Source: an uncultured Collinsella sp. (GTDB lineage Bacteria; Actinomycetota; Coriobacteriia; Coriobacteriales; Coriobacteriaceae). Taken from it: a DNA stretch of 30,401 nt. The stretch spans positions 1 to 30,401 of the forward strand of contig CABUCQ010000007.1 in NCBI GenBank assembly GCA_902490095.1, in the 5' to 3' direction. The notes under the pieces were generated by a model. The model ran no database searches and was not told the DNA's origin. It was given only the letters and a program-made list of their open reading frames with translations. The translations under genes and the position numbers were made by a program. Positions 14,962 to 22,157 of the stretch are shown one piece after another (position 1 is the stretch's first letter; each line of letters opens with the position of its first letter).

Positions 14962-15303
14962 CTACTCCCAGGCTCCCCATACATCGGGGCAATAACCGAC
15001 GGTGGCCTTTTTGCCGTTGCGCACGATGGGCTCGGCTAGAACCTGCTGGTTCTCGAGCAGCTTGTCGAAGCGCTGGCTAGGGGTGAGGTGCTGGATGAGC
15101 GCGAGCATCTCCTCGTCCTTGGCCTTGGGGTTGAGCAGCTTGTCGATGCCGCCGACCGCCTGCATCACGCTCGTGAGCTCGCCCTTGCTCATCTCCTTTT
15201 CCTTAAGGTCGATAAACTGCACCTTAATGCGGCGCTCCTTAAAATAGCGCTGGGCCTTCTTGGTATCGAACGACTTCTTAGTCCCGAAGATTTGAATATT
15301 CAT
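14962..15303 (-). CDS. ArsC/Spx-family thioredoxin-fold protein lacking the active cysteine
   Basis: A 113-residue protein of the ArsC/Spx/YffB group. The N-terminal strand MNIQIFGTKKS is followed by an FDTKKAQRYF helix, with the C-terminal LAEPIVRNGKKATVGY segment typical of the family. Arsenate reductases and many relatives have cysteine where this protein has S11 (codon TCG), so reductase chemistry of the classical type is not possible. It could be a regulator-like or vestigial member. It starts only 12 bases after the flavin reductase stop and is probably co-transcribed with it; the ribosome binding site is weak. Confidence 0.8.
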   Translation of the reverse strand: MNIQIFGTKKSFDTKKAQRYFKERRIKVQFIDLKEKEMSKGELTSVMQAVGGIDKLLNPKAKDEEMLALIQHLTPSQRFDKLLENQQVLAEPIVRNGKKATVGYCPDVWGAWE

Positions 15304-15315
15304 GGCCCCGCCGCT

Positions 15316-15939
15316 CTATCGAATGAAGTTGGTCGTTGCGCGATCTGCCTCGGGCGCGTTGATACCGGCGGCTTGTCCCGCCTCGATGCAGCGCAGGAGC
15401 CAAGCCATGTTTTTGCCGATGTTTCGCATGGTGGCAAGGCCCTCGGCATCCCCATCGGCGTCGCCGGGCACGCGGCCAAACACGTTGTTCCAGTAGGTGG
15501 AAGCAACCACGGGCATTTGGTTGATGGTGAAGTACTTGTTGAGCACGTCGAAGGTCGTCGACGTACCGCCGCGACGGGCGACGGCGACGGCAGCGCCCGG
15601 CTTGTGTGCAAAGGCTTTGCCTCCGGCATAGAATACGCGATCGAGGGCCGAGAGGATGCGTCCGCTGGGATGCGCATAGTAGACAGGTGAGCCAAAGACA
15701 AAGCCATCTGCCTGCTCGGCGGCAGCGATGAGCTCGTTCACCACGTCGTCGTCAAAGGTGCAGCGACCGCCAAGTTTGCCACACTGGCCGCAACCGATGC
15801 AATCGCGAATGGGCTTGGCGCCCAGCTGAAACGCCTCGGTATCAATGCCTTCGGCAATGAGCTGCTCGGCGACTTCGGCGAGTGCGCGGGCGGTGTTGCC
15901 GTTTGCCTTGGGGCTGCCATTGACCAAAAGAACCTTCAT
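15316..15939 (-). CDS. NADPH-dependent FMN reductase / flavodoxin-fold oxidoreductase
   Basis: A 207-residue flavodoxin-fold protein. The FMN phosphate loop is GSPKANGNTARAL (about residues 8-20), followed by CIGCGQCGKLGGRC, a cysteine cluster seen in the iron-sulfur flavoprotein-like branch. GSPVYYAHPSG contributes to the flavin pocket. It probably reduces quinones, nitro compounds or similar acceptors with NAD(P)H in the cytoplasm. The ATG at 15939 has GGGAG six bases upstream; the GTG one codon earlier is less likely. It heads a two-gene unit with the ArsC-like gene. Confidence 0.88.
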   Translation of the reverse strand: MKVLLVNGSPKANGNTARALAEVAEQLIAEGIDTEAFQLGAKPIRDCIGCGQCGKLGGRCTFDDDVVNELIAAAEQADGFVFGSPVYYAHPSGRILSALDRVFYAGGKAFAHKPGAAVAVARRGGTSTTFDVLNKYFTINQMPVVASTYWNNVFGRVPGDADGDAEGLATMRNIGKNMAWLLRCIEAGQAAGINAPEADRATTNFIR

Positions 15940-16013
15940 CACAAACTCCCTCTGCTTTTGGTGACTTCTGCAGAGGATTATCGCACGATGGGGGAGGCGG
16001 CGCGGGCGCGGCG

Positions 16014-17543
16014 CTAATCCAGTTTGGTACCTGGCACCTGCACGGCTTTCCCGAGCAACGCTTTGAGCTCGTTCAAAATGGAAACGGGCTGACGGTCGAC
16101 GCCGTCCAGATGGAGCGTGGCCACGCGAATGGGCGGCTGATATTCAAGCGAGCCGATGAGCACGGGAGTACCCAGGAACCGTTCGATGTCGCTTGCGATC
16201 TCGTCGATTGCCTCGGGGCCGAGCTCATCGAAGAGTGCCACGAACATCGGCCCCGTTGAGCGGAACAGGCGGCCCTTGCCGCGCGAACAATCCATGAGGC
16301 AGGCGGCGCTTTCGGCGAGCACGCGGTCGCCTGCATCGAATCCAAAGCGGGCATTGACCTCGGCGATATCGTCGACCTTAATGGCAATAAAACCTGCCTC
16401 GTGCGGCACGTGGCGCATCTCTCCAATAGCGTTGACCAGTGCGTGGACATCGCCCAGGCCCGTTACTGAGTCGGTCGTATCCGCTAGGCTTCGGTTGATG
16501 ATAATGCCCACGTACATGTTGGGCTCGGTATCGGTGCCGTCCAAGCGGTAGCCCGTGCAGTCGCAAAGCGCGTATTTTCCGGTGGCATCCATTACGCGAT
16601 ACTGCATGTAGTGGAAGTGCCACGTGCTGTTTATCACCATATCGAGCTCGGCGCGTACGTTGTCGCGGTCCTCGGGGTGGACGCGGGCGAGCCACATGTC
16701 GAGTGAGTTAAAAGGGTGCTGGGAGGGCAGGTCAAAATCGCGCACGGCGTTAACCGACCATTGCGATTCTCCAGTATCGAGGTTAAGGATGACCGGATAG
16801 CGCGTCTCGGAGCTCATGGAGATCGCTTGGAACACCCGGTCGTTGCAGGGAAGCTGATCGACGATTGGGCGTTGCGGCGCGTCATCGTCTTTCGGTTGCT
16901 GCACACGATGCATAAGCTTATAGCGATACATCTTGCGATCGGCATCCATCGTCATCTGGCGACGCGTGTCGCCAGCAAGTGGATCGACGCGCGAGCAGCC
17001 AAAGCTAAAGCTGCTGATCATGGGCGCCTTGCCTCCTGAGCTCGCCTCGATCAGCCCGGTACGTACCTGCTCCAAGCGCTGCTCGAGTTCAGTCTCGTTT
17101 GCGGAGAGCGAGATGAGCACAAACTCGTCTCCACCGATACGGAACAGCATCTCATCGTGTTCCATGGTTTCGGAGAGCGTGCGGCAGATGCTCAGAATAT
17201 AGCGATTGCCTTCGGCGTGGCCAAACTTATCATTGCAATGCTTGAGATGGTCGATGTCAATATAGGCGCAGGTGAAGGGGTCGCCTTTGCGCCAGAGCTG
17301 CTCGACGTGACGGTCGAGTCCGCCGCGGTTGCCCAAGTTGGTGAGCGGATCGATATAGGCGTTGCACTCAAGCAGCTGGCGCTCTTGTTGCAGGATGGCA
17401 TGCGTCTTTTGCAGTTGCTCACCAACGGCGCGTAGCTCAGCAGGCAGCGCGGAAACATCGAGTTCGGCGGTCGAGACACCATTCGCAAGTCGCTGAAGAT
17501 AGGCAATAATCGATTGCTCGCCCAGGCGATATGACTCGTTCAT
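16014..17543 (-). CDS. Diguanylate cyclase with GGDEF, PAS and degenerate GGDEF domains
   Basis: A 509-residue soluble signalling protein. After a short helical N-terminus, a GGDEF domain begins with DPLTNLGNR (residues 65-73), contains YIDIDHLKHCND and keeps an intact GGDEF at 137-141, so cyclic di-GMP synthesis is expected. The inhibitory I-site RxxD normally upstream is absent (EHDE at 128-131). A PAS-like domain follows at about 250-370 and a second GGDEF-like domain at about 375-500. In that domain the active motif is replaced by STGPMF, so it is catalytically dead. The ATG at 17543 has AAGGAGG nine bases upstream. The gene lies downstream of an EAL phosphodiesterase relic on the same strand. 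Confidence 0.85.
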   Translation of the reverse strand: MNESYRLGEQSIIAYLQRLANGVSTAELDVSALPAELRAVGEQLQKTHAILQQERQLLECNAYIDPLTNLGNRGGLDRHVEQLWRKGDPFTCAYIDIDHLKHCNDKFGHAEGNRYILSICRTLSETMEHDEMLFRIGGDEFVLISLSANETELEQRLEQVRTGLIEASSGGKAPMISSFSFGCSRVDPLAGDTRRQMTMDADRKMYRYKLMHRVQQPKDDDAPQRPIVDQLPCNDRVFQAISMSSETRYPVILNLDTGESQWSVNAVRDFDLPSQHPFNSLDMWLARVHPEDRDNVRAELDMVINSTWHFHYMQYRVMDATGKYALCDCTGYRLDGTDTEPNMYVGIIINRSLADTTDSVTGLGDVHALVNAIGEMRHVPHEAGFIAIKVDDIAEVNARFGFDAGDRVLAESAACLMDCSRGKGRLFRSTGPMFVALFDELGPEAIDEIASDIERFLGTPVLIGSLEYQPPIRVATLHLDGVDRQPVSILNELKALLGKAVQVPGTKLD

Positions 17544-17581
17544 GATGGATAACCTCCTTGGGCGGAACAACGGTTTGTATC

Positions 17582-17612
17582 ATATCCCCAATTCGGTTTG
17601 AATTGGGGATAT
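17582..17612. promoter_or_regulatory. Perfect 13-bp inverted repeat upstream of the diguanylate cyclase
   Basis: ATATCCCCAATTC (17582-17594) and GAATTGGGGATAT (17600-17612) are perfectly complementary around a GGTTT loop, 39 bases before the cyclase start. No T run follows on either strand, so an operator or mRNA leader structure is more likely than a terminator. Confidence 0.5.
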
Positions 17613-17670
17613 AAGTTAGCTAATGGAGACAAATGCCCCCTTCGACGGTGGCGTTTTGCGCGCGAGCGTA

Positions 17671-17967
17671 TCAGTTGTTATTGCCACCATCGAGCAATGC
17701 CTCAAAATCCTTCACCGGCATGGGGCGGTAGTAGAGGAAGCCCTGAGCGTAGCGGGCGCCCATTTGTCGTAGCATGTTCGCCTGCTCATTTGTCTCGACG
17801 CCTTCGACCACGACGGGCAGATGGAGCGACTGCGCCATTTCGAGCATCGATGAAATGATTTGCGTGCTGCGGCCTTGATCGCGGTCGGTGGGCGCAATCT
17901 GCCAAATGTGCTTGTCGAGCGTCACCATAAAGCCGCTTTCCTCGAGTGCGGGGATATGGGTGCGCAT
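17671..17967 (-). pseudogene. Internally deleted EAL-domain (c-di-GMP phosphodiesterase) remnant
   Basis: The 98-codon frame joins two separate parts of an EAL domain. The first residues (HIPALEESGFMVTLDKHIWQIA) match the early FIPALEESGxIxxLDxxVW segment. They run straight into the C-terminal part (IISSMLEMAQSL, VVVEGVETNEQ, QGFLYYRPMP). Roughly 100 or more residues that should lie between, including metal and catalytic positions, are missing, as is the N-terminal EAL motif itself. It cannot be an active phosphodiesterase. The stop at 17671 lies 127 bases before the start of the diguanylate cyclase on the same strand. It could be expressed as a short fragment, but relic status is the simplest reading. 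Confidence 0.75.
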
Positions 17968-18095
17968 ACTGTGGGCGGCTATTATTCGACAAACGGTAGC
18001 GCGGCGATGCGATGCTCGATAAAAATGCGACTGGGACGATATATGTTGACGGGTATACTTGTCCCGTTTTAAAACGCAGGAACGGAGATGGTCGC

Positions 18096-18965
18096 ATGGC
18101 ACAGTCAAATACGACGCGCACGGTGGGGCTGGCGCTCGAGGGAGGCGGCTACCGCGGTATGTATACAGCGGGCGTGCTCGATGTATGGATGGAGCACGGT
18201 TTGACCTGCGACCATATGGTGGGCGTCTCGGCGGGCGCGGCGTTTGGCTACAACTTTAAATCGCGCCAGATCGGCCGCGCCATTCGCTATAACAAGGCCT
18301 ATTGCGCCGACAAGCGCTATGCGAGCATGACCAGCTGGCTGCGAACCGGCGATATGTACAATGCCGACTTTGCTTATCACGAGGTGCCTATCGAGCGCGA
18401 TCCCATCGACTTGGAGGCGTATCGCACCTGTCCCATGCGATTTACGTGCGTGTGTACCGATATCGAGACGGGCAAGGCTGTCTATCACGATTTGCCGTAT
18501 GGCGACGAGCGCGATATCGAGTGGATCCGGGCGTCGTCTGCTATTCCTGTGGCGACGCGTCCCGTTGCTATTGGCGGGCATAAGTATCTGGATGGTGGCG
18601 TGGCTGATTCTATCCCCAGCGCATGGCTGTTTGCGCAGGGGTATGACCGCAATATCGTGGTGCTCACGCAGCCGGCGGGCTTTGTGAAGCAGCCTAACAG
18701 CGTGATGCCCATGCTGCGGCGCGTGTTCCGTCACTACCCGGAGTTTGTTGCAGCGCTTGAGCATCGGCATGAGGTCTACAATGCCACGCTCGATGACCTG
18801 GCACGTCGCGAGGCTGCCGGCGAAATCTTTGTGGTGCGGCCGAGCGAGTCGGTGAAGGTGCCGTCGCTGTGCCGCGAACCGGATGAGCTCGAGCGCATCT
18901 ACCAGGTCGGCCGCCACGATGCGGAGGCGACTTTGCCGGCGCTGGAAGCGTATCTGGCGGGGTAA
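18096..18965 (+). CDS. Patatin-like phospholipase
   Basis: A 289-residue patatin-fold hydrolase with the oxyanion loop GGGYRG (residues 16-21), the nucleophile elbow GVSAG (Ser45) and the DGG motif giving the catalytic Asp (about D166), so the Ser-Asp dyad is complete. No signal peptide or membrane segment is visible. It should be a cytoplasmic acyl hydrolase acting on phospholipid or lysophospholipid, like the YjjU/RssA-type bacterial proteins. The ATG at 18096 has GGAG eight bases upstream; an in-frame extension to 18012 has no such site. It is a monocistronic gene followed by a strong hairpin. Confidence 0.88.
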   Translation: MAQSNTTRTVGLALEGGGYRGMYTAGVLDVWMEHGLTCDHMVGVSAGAAFGYNFKSRQIGRAIRYNKAYCADKRYASMTSWLRTGDMYNADFAYHEVPIERDPIDLEAYRTCPMRFTCVCTDIETGKAVYHDLPYGDERDIEWIRASSAIPVATRPVAIGGHKYLDGGVADSIPSAWLFAQGYDRNIVVLTQPAGFVKQPNSVMPMLRRVFRHYPEFVAALEHRHEVYNATLDDLARREAAGEIFVVRPSESVKVPSLCREPDELERIYQVGRHDAEATLPALEAYLAG

Positions 18966-18976
18966 GGGTCGCATGC

Positions 18977-19022
18977 GGAAAGCGCATCCCGGAATGGGCG
19001 TTCGAACCGGGATGCGCTTTCC
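18977..19022. terminator. Hairpin terminator between patatin gene and thiE
   Basis: GGAAAGCGCATCCCGG (18977-18992) pairs perfectly with CCGGGATGCGCTTTCC (19007-19022), a 16-bp stem with a 14-base loop between convergent genes. No long T run follows on either strand, so efficiency is uncertain. Confidence 0.7.
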
Positions 19023-19066
19023 ATTGCTGAAGATATGAGGCTGCGAATCAGCTGCTCGGCCTAGAC

Positions 19067-19762
19067 TTACGCCTGCTGCCAGGTGTCGACAAGTTCCTTG
19101 GCTGCGGCGTGGGGGTCGTCGGCACTGCAGACGGCGCTCACCACAAAGAAGCCGTCGACGCCGGTTGCCTTAAGCTGCGGCAAGTCGGCCGTCTTAACGC
19201 CGCCGCCCACCACGATGGGCACGGGGCTTGCCATGTGGAGTGCGGCCAGGTCCTCAAAGCTCTTGGTGATGATGGAGCCGTCGGCCGCGCGTCCGCAATC
19301 GCGCTTGGTCTCGGTCTCGTGGAGCGGGCCGATGCCCAGGTAGTCGACCAGACTCATGTCGGCGGTCTTGACGTACTCGAGCATCTCCTCGCAGCGGGCC
19401 GAAAGGCCCACGATGGCATCGGGGCCCAAAAGTTTGCGGCAGACCTCGACGGGAATATCGCTCTGGCCTACATGCACGCCATCGACAGCAATACCCTGCT
19501 CGCGCGCGGCGAGTACGCAGTCCAGGCGGTCGTCGATTAACAGGGCGACCTGACCGGTCTTGCCGGCCTGTGCGATTGCCTGCGCGGCGTCGCCGGTCAG
19601 TGCGATGATCTCGCGGGCGCTTGCCACCTTGGAGCGCACCTGGATGCAGGTAAAGCCGGCATCGAGCGCCTGGGCCACCACATTGCCCACGGGACGTCCC
19701 AGCGTGTTTTCGGGGCCGAGTACCAGATAGGCCGAGATATCAAGGTTGTCGCGGATGCTCAT
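19067..19762 (-). CDS. thiE: Thiamine phosphate synthase ThiE
   Basis: A 231-residue TIM-barrel enzyme that joins HMP pyrophosphate and hydroxyethylthiazole phosphate to give thiamine phosphate. Visible family features are IQVRSK near the N-terminus, LLIDDRLD, GVHVGQSDIP, the GIGPLHETETK loop (canonical GPxxxTxTK, slightly altered) and the phosphate-binding VVGGGV. Length is near the family's usual 210-220. It is the last gene of the thiamine operon, overlapping the preceding gene by 4 bp (ATGA), which indicates translational coupling. Confidence 0.92.
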   Translation of the reverse strand: MSIRDNLDISAYLVLGPENTLGRPVGNVVAQALDAGFTCIQVRSKVASAREIIALTGDAAQAIAQAGKTGQVALLIDDRLDCVLAAREQGIAVDGVHVGQSDIPVEVCRKLLGPDAIVGLSARCEEMLEYVKTADMSLVDYLGIGPLHETETKRDCGRAADGSIITKSFEDLAALHMASPVPIVVGGGVKTADLPQLKATGVDGFFVVSAVCSADDPHAAAKELVDTWQQA

Positions 19763-20100
19763 CGTGCTTCCTCCTGCTTTTTGATCTGTGCTTCCATGCG
19801 CTCGAGTTTGCCGGTCATGGTGTCGGTAAATCCGGGTCGAATATCGGCTTTGAGCACGACTTCGGTGCGGATGCCCTTGCTCGCCAACACAAAGGTTGCG
19901 TCGCGCACGACCTGCATGACCTCGTCCCAGTCGCCCTCGATCTCGGTGAACATCGAGGTGGTGCGGTTGGGAAGGCCGCTCTCGCGAATAACACGCACGA
20001 CCTCGGCGACCTCGGCGGAGAGTTCATCGCCGGTGCCGCACGGGGCGATGGCCACAGCGACGAGCGTGTTCATGCCGGTATTGGTTGCGGGCTCGGACAT
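19759..20100 (-). CDS. MTH1187/YkoF-family thiamine-binding protein
   Basis: A 113-residue small alpha/beta protein of the MTH1187/YkoF group, recognised from the AVAIAPCGTGDELSAEVAEVVRVIRESG region, the TSMFTEIEGDWDEVMQVV segment and the conserved length near 100 residues. Members bind thiamine or its HMP moiety. It lies between thiM and thiE, three bases after thiM and overlapping thiE by 4 bp, so a role in handling salvaged pyrimidine or thiamine is likely. The binding specificity is inferred, not shown. Confidence 0.8.
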   Translation of the reverse strand: MSEPATNTGMNTLVAVAIAPCGTGDELSAEVAEVVRVIRESGLPNRTTSMFTEIEGDWDEVMQVVRDATFVLASKGIRTEVVLKADIRPGFTDTMTGKLERMEAQIKKQEEAR

Positions 20101-20103
20101 GGC

Positions 20104-20913
20104 CTATGCCTCCTCGAGCTCGAGCTGGTTGTTGGCGATGTCTTGGGCGGTCGCGCGGTAGAGCTCGTCGATAAAGGCGACCTTAAAGCTTGCCGGGGCA
20201 TCGGCGACAGCGGCGGCACGCGTGCCGGCCACGTTGTAGACAGCGGTGCCGCAGACGGCGGCCGTAAACGGGTCGGCGGCACAGGCGTACACGGCTAGCA
20301 CGCCGCCCTGCGAGCAGCCGCAACCGGTGATCTTGGACATGAGCGGGCTGCCGCCGTGGGACTTGGCCACGGTCGTGCCGTCGGTGATCAGGTCGACTTC
20401 GCCCGAGACCACTACGGCGCCACCGGGGGCGGCGTCGACCGTGTCGGTGGTATCGACACCGCGCACGCGGCTCAGATCGGCCGCCTCGCCCTCAAGACCC
20501 CACAGGCCGGCGAGCGCGATAATCTCGGAGGCGTTGCCGCGCACGATGGCGGGCTTGTACTGCTTGAGCTCGTTGACCAGCTGGGTGCGCAGGCTACCGA
20601 TACCCAGGCCCACCGGATCGAGCACCCAGGGCTTACCGGCGTCGTGTGCCGCCTTGGCCGCGCGGGGAATCGTTTGCTCGTAAATGGGGAAGAGCGTGCC
20701 CATGTTGAGATAGATGGCGCCGCCGCCGGCAACGAGTGCCTCGCCCTCGTCGGGCAGATAGACCATGGCGGCCGATCCGCCCACGGCGAGCTGCGCGTTG
20801 GCGACAAAGTCGATCGTCACCGTGTTGGTGATGGAACCGGCCATCGGATTGGTAGCGCGAATCTCCTCCACGGCCTTGACCATATGTTGCTTAAGCTGTT
20901 CCGAATCAATCAC
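20104..20913 (-). CDS. thiM: Hydroxyethylthiazole kinase ThiM
   Basis: A 269-residue ribokinase-fold kinase that phosphorylates hydroxyethylthiazole (salvage). Visible features are the N-terminal SITNTVTIDFVANAQLAVGGSA region, WVLDPVGLG, RGNASEI and the C-terminal anion-hole/catalytic region ITGCGCSQGG with the expected cysteine. The start is GTG at 20913, eight bases after AAGGAGG; the ATG overlapping that site is out of frame and runs into a stop after four codons. It is the first gene of the operon and sits directly behind a TPP riboswitch and its terminator. Confidence 0.92.
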   Translation of the reverse strand: MIDSEQLKQHMVKAVEEIRATNPMAGSITNTVTIDFVANAQLAVGGSAAMVYLPDEGEALVAGGGAIYLNMGTLFPIYEQTIPRAAKAAHDAGKPWVLDPVGLGIGSLRTQLVNELKQYKPAIVRGNASEIIALAGLWGLEGEAADLSRVRGVDTTDTVDAAPGGAVVVSGEVDLITDGTTVAKSHGGSPLMSKITGCGCSQGGVLAVYACAADPFTAAVCGTAVYNVAGTRAAAVADAPASFKVAFIDELYRATAQDIANNQLELEEA

Positions 20914-20939
20914 TGCACATGCCTCCTTGGCATAGAAAA

Positions 20940-20965
20940 GGGGCGCTGTGCATAGACAGCGCCCC
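20940..20965 (-). terminator. Riboswitch expression-platform terminator
   Basis: GGGGCGCTGT (20940-20949) and ACAGCGCCCC (20956-20965) form a perfect 10-bp stem with a six-base loop. On the minus strand it is followed by CTTTTC, and the thiM ribosome binding site comes next. It lies between the TPP aptamer and the gene, so control is most likely by transcription termination. Confidence 0.88.
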
Positions 20966-20977
20966 TGTAAAGGCGGC

Positions 20978-21069
20978 ATGCTCCCTACGCCAGCATTAAC
21001 TGACAGGTTCAAAGGATTGGGCCCATTGCCCTCTCAGCCTTGTGGTTTGCACCGCCGGCACTCCCGCAT
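20978..21069 (-). ncRNA. TPP riboswitch aptamer (thi-box)
   Basis: On the minus strand the conserved thi-box parts appear in order: GGGAGTGCC, GGCTGAGAGG, CCTTTGAACCTG, then AATGCTGGCGTAGGGAG. The closing helix is ATGC (21069-21066) with GCAT (20981-20978). These match the TPP aptamer consensus closely. Thiamine pyrophosphate binding should favour the downstream terminator and shut off thiM, the thiamine-binding protein and thiE. Confidence 0.95.
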
Positions 21070-21096
21070 CGAATCTGTTGTTCCCTATACTAGCGC

Positions 21097-21198
21097 ACCT
21101 GCCAAAAAGGGACAGGTTTATTTTGGCAGGTAACAACTGGGACTTTGCGTTTTCCCAGATGAAACCTGCCGAAATAAACCTGTCCCTTTTTGGCAGGT
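21097..21198. repeat. REPIN-like 102-bp inverted repeat
   Basis: Two 35-bp arms (21097-21131 and 21164-21198) are complementary at 34 positions, with the remaining pair a G-T wobble. Each arm starts ACCTGCC and ends in GGCAGGT or the reverse and has the AAAAAGGGACAGG core. The 32-bp spacer contains its own CTGGGA/TCCCAG hairpin. It lies between the TPP riboswitch and the HAD gene, which are transcribed away from it. A half copy is at 4477-4527. The form is that of a REP doublet mobilised by a RAYT transposase; no such gene is in the window. Confidence 0.75.
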
Positions 21199-21238
21199 CG
21201 GTACAATAGATGGGATTAAGAATGACCGAGGGGACCTT

Positions 21239-22147
21239 ATGATCAAACTTGTGCTGACCGATATGGACGATACACTGATTCCAGCCGGGCATGACGGCGC
21301 CAGCGACTACGCCATTGAGGGTATTCATGCCATGCAGGCGGCGGGTTTGCACTTTGGGCCGGTTTCGGGTCGTCAGCCGTCCGCGGTGGGCTGGATGTTC
21401 CGCAATCGCTCCGAGTGCTTCTCGACCGGTGCGTTTTGCAACGGCCAGGTGATGTTTGTCGATGGCGAAGTAGTCGCTTCGCGCGCAATCGATAACGATG
21501 TCCTTATGCGCTTAGCCGATTATTTTGAACAGGAGACCGACGATACGTATTTGAAGGTCTACCGTCTGGGTGATGACTTTTGGAATAACGATGCCTATTG
21601 CGTGACAAGCGATCCCGAGCGTGTGCGTCGCGCCATGAAGTCAGGCGGCAACGCGTGGCTCAAGGGCGAAGAGGCTCCCTGTCGTCCTGTCGTTGACGAT
21701 GCCCCGGTATACAAGGCGAATATCTGGAGTGCCCGTTCGCGCGAGGAGCTCGCCGAGCTGCGCGAGCGTGTTGCCGCTGAGGTGCCGGAGCTCTCACTCG
21801 TGTTTCCCAACAACCGCGTGCGCCTGTTCGACGTTCTTCCGACCGGCTGGGACAAGGGCTGCGCTGCGCTGGAGCTGGCGCGCGCTTTGGGCCTGACGCC
21901 CGACGAGGTGGCCGTATTTGGCGATTCCGATAACGATTTGCCCATGATCGATGCCGTTCCTAACTCCGTTGCAGTCGCCAATGCCAACGAGGCCGTCACG
22001 GCTGCCGCACGCTGGCATATTGGCGCTGCGGCAGATGATGCGGTTGCCGGGGCTCTGCATCAGATTGCCGCCTGCGCCGCGACGGGGGAGATGCCGTCGT
22101 TTATGAGCCAAATGGACACGGCGGGTTTTGACGTCACGAACGTCTAG
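21239..22147 (+). CDS. Cof-type HAD family phosphatase
   Basis: A 302-residue haloacid dehalogenase-superfamily hydrolase. Motif I is DMDDT (residues 8-12, nucleophile D8, acid/base D10) and the metal-binding motif IV is GDSDNDLPMID at about residue 227, with the C2B-type cap between, as in Cof/YidA-like phosphatases. These dephosphorylate sugar phosphates, FMN or related small molecules; the substrate is unknown. The ATG is preceded by GAGGGGA. A LysR gene follows 10 bases after the stop, so co-transcription is likely. A TACAAT hexamer at 21202-21207 may be its -10. Confidence 0.88.
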   Translation: MIKLVLTDMDDTLIPAGHDGASDYAIEGIHAMQAAGLHFGPVSGRQPSAVGWMFRNRSECFSTGAFCNGQVMFVDGEVVASRAIDNDVLMRLADYFEQETDDTYLKVYRLGDDFWNNDAYCVTSDPERVRRAMKSGGNAWLKGEEAPCRPVVDDAPVYKANIWSARSREELAELRERVAAEVPELSLVFPNNRVRLFDVLPTGWDKGCAALELARALGLTPDEVAVFGDSDNDLPMIDAVPNSVAVANANEAVTAAARWHIGAAADDAVAGALHQIAACAATGEMPSFMSQMDTAGFDVTNV

Positions 22148-22157
22148 GGAGAAAGCC

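Noticed and set aside
13658..14995. Long plus-strand open frame (445 codons) across the CobW-type gene
   Set aside because: It is antisense to a gene with clear GTPase and GCICC motifs, has low-complexity composition, no ribosome binding site and starts inside the trmL leader. It is an artefact of high GC.
14962..15303. Calling this gene arsenate reductase arsC
   Set aside because: The catalytic cysteine is serine and there is no arsenic operon nearby.
17582..17612. Intrinsic terminator of the EAL relic
   Set aside because: The stem is perfect but no T run follows on the minus strand (ATGATACAAACCG), so it is listed as a regulatory dyad.
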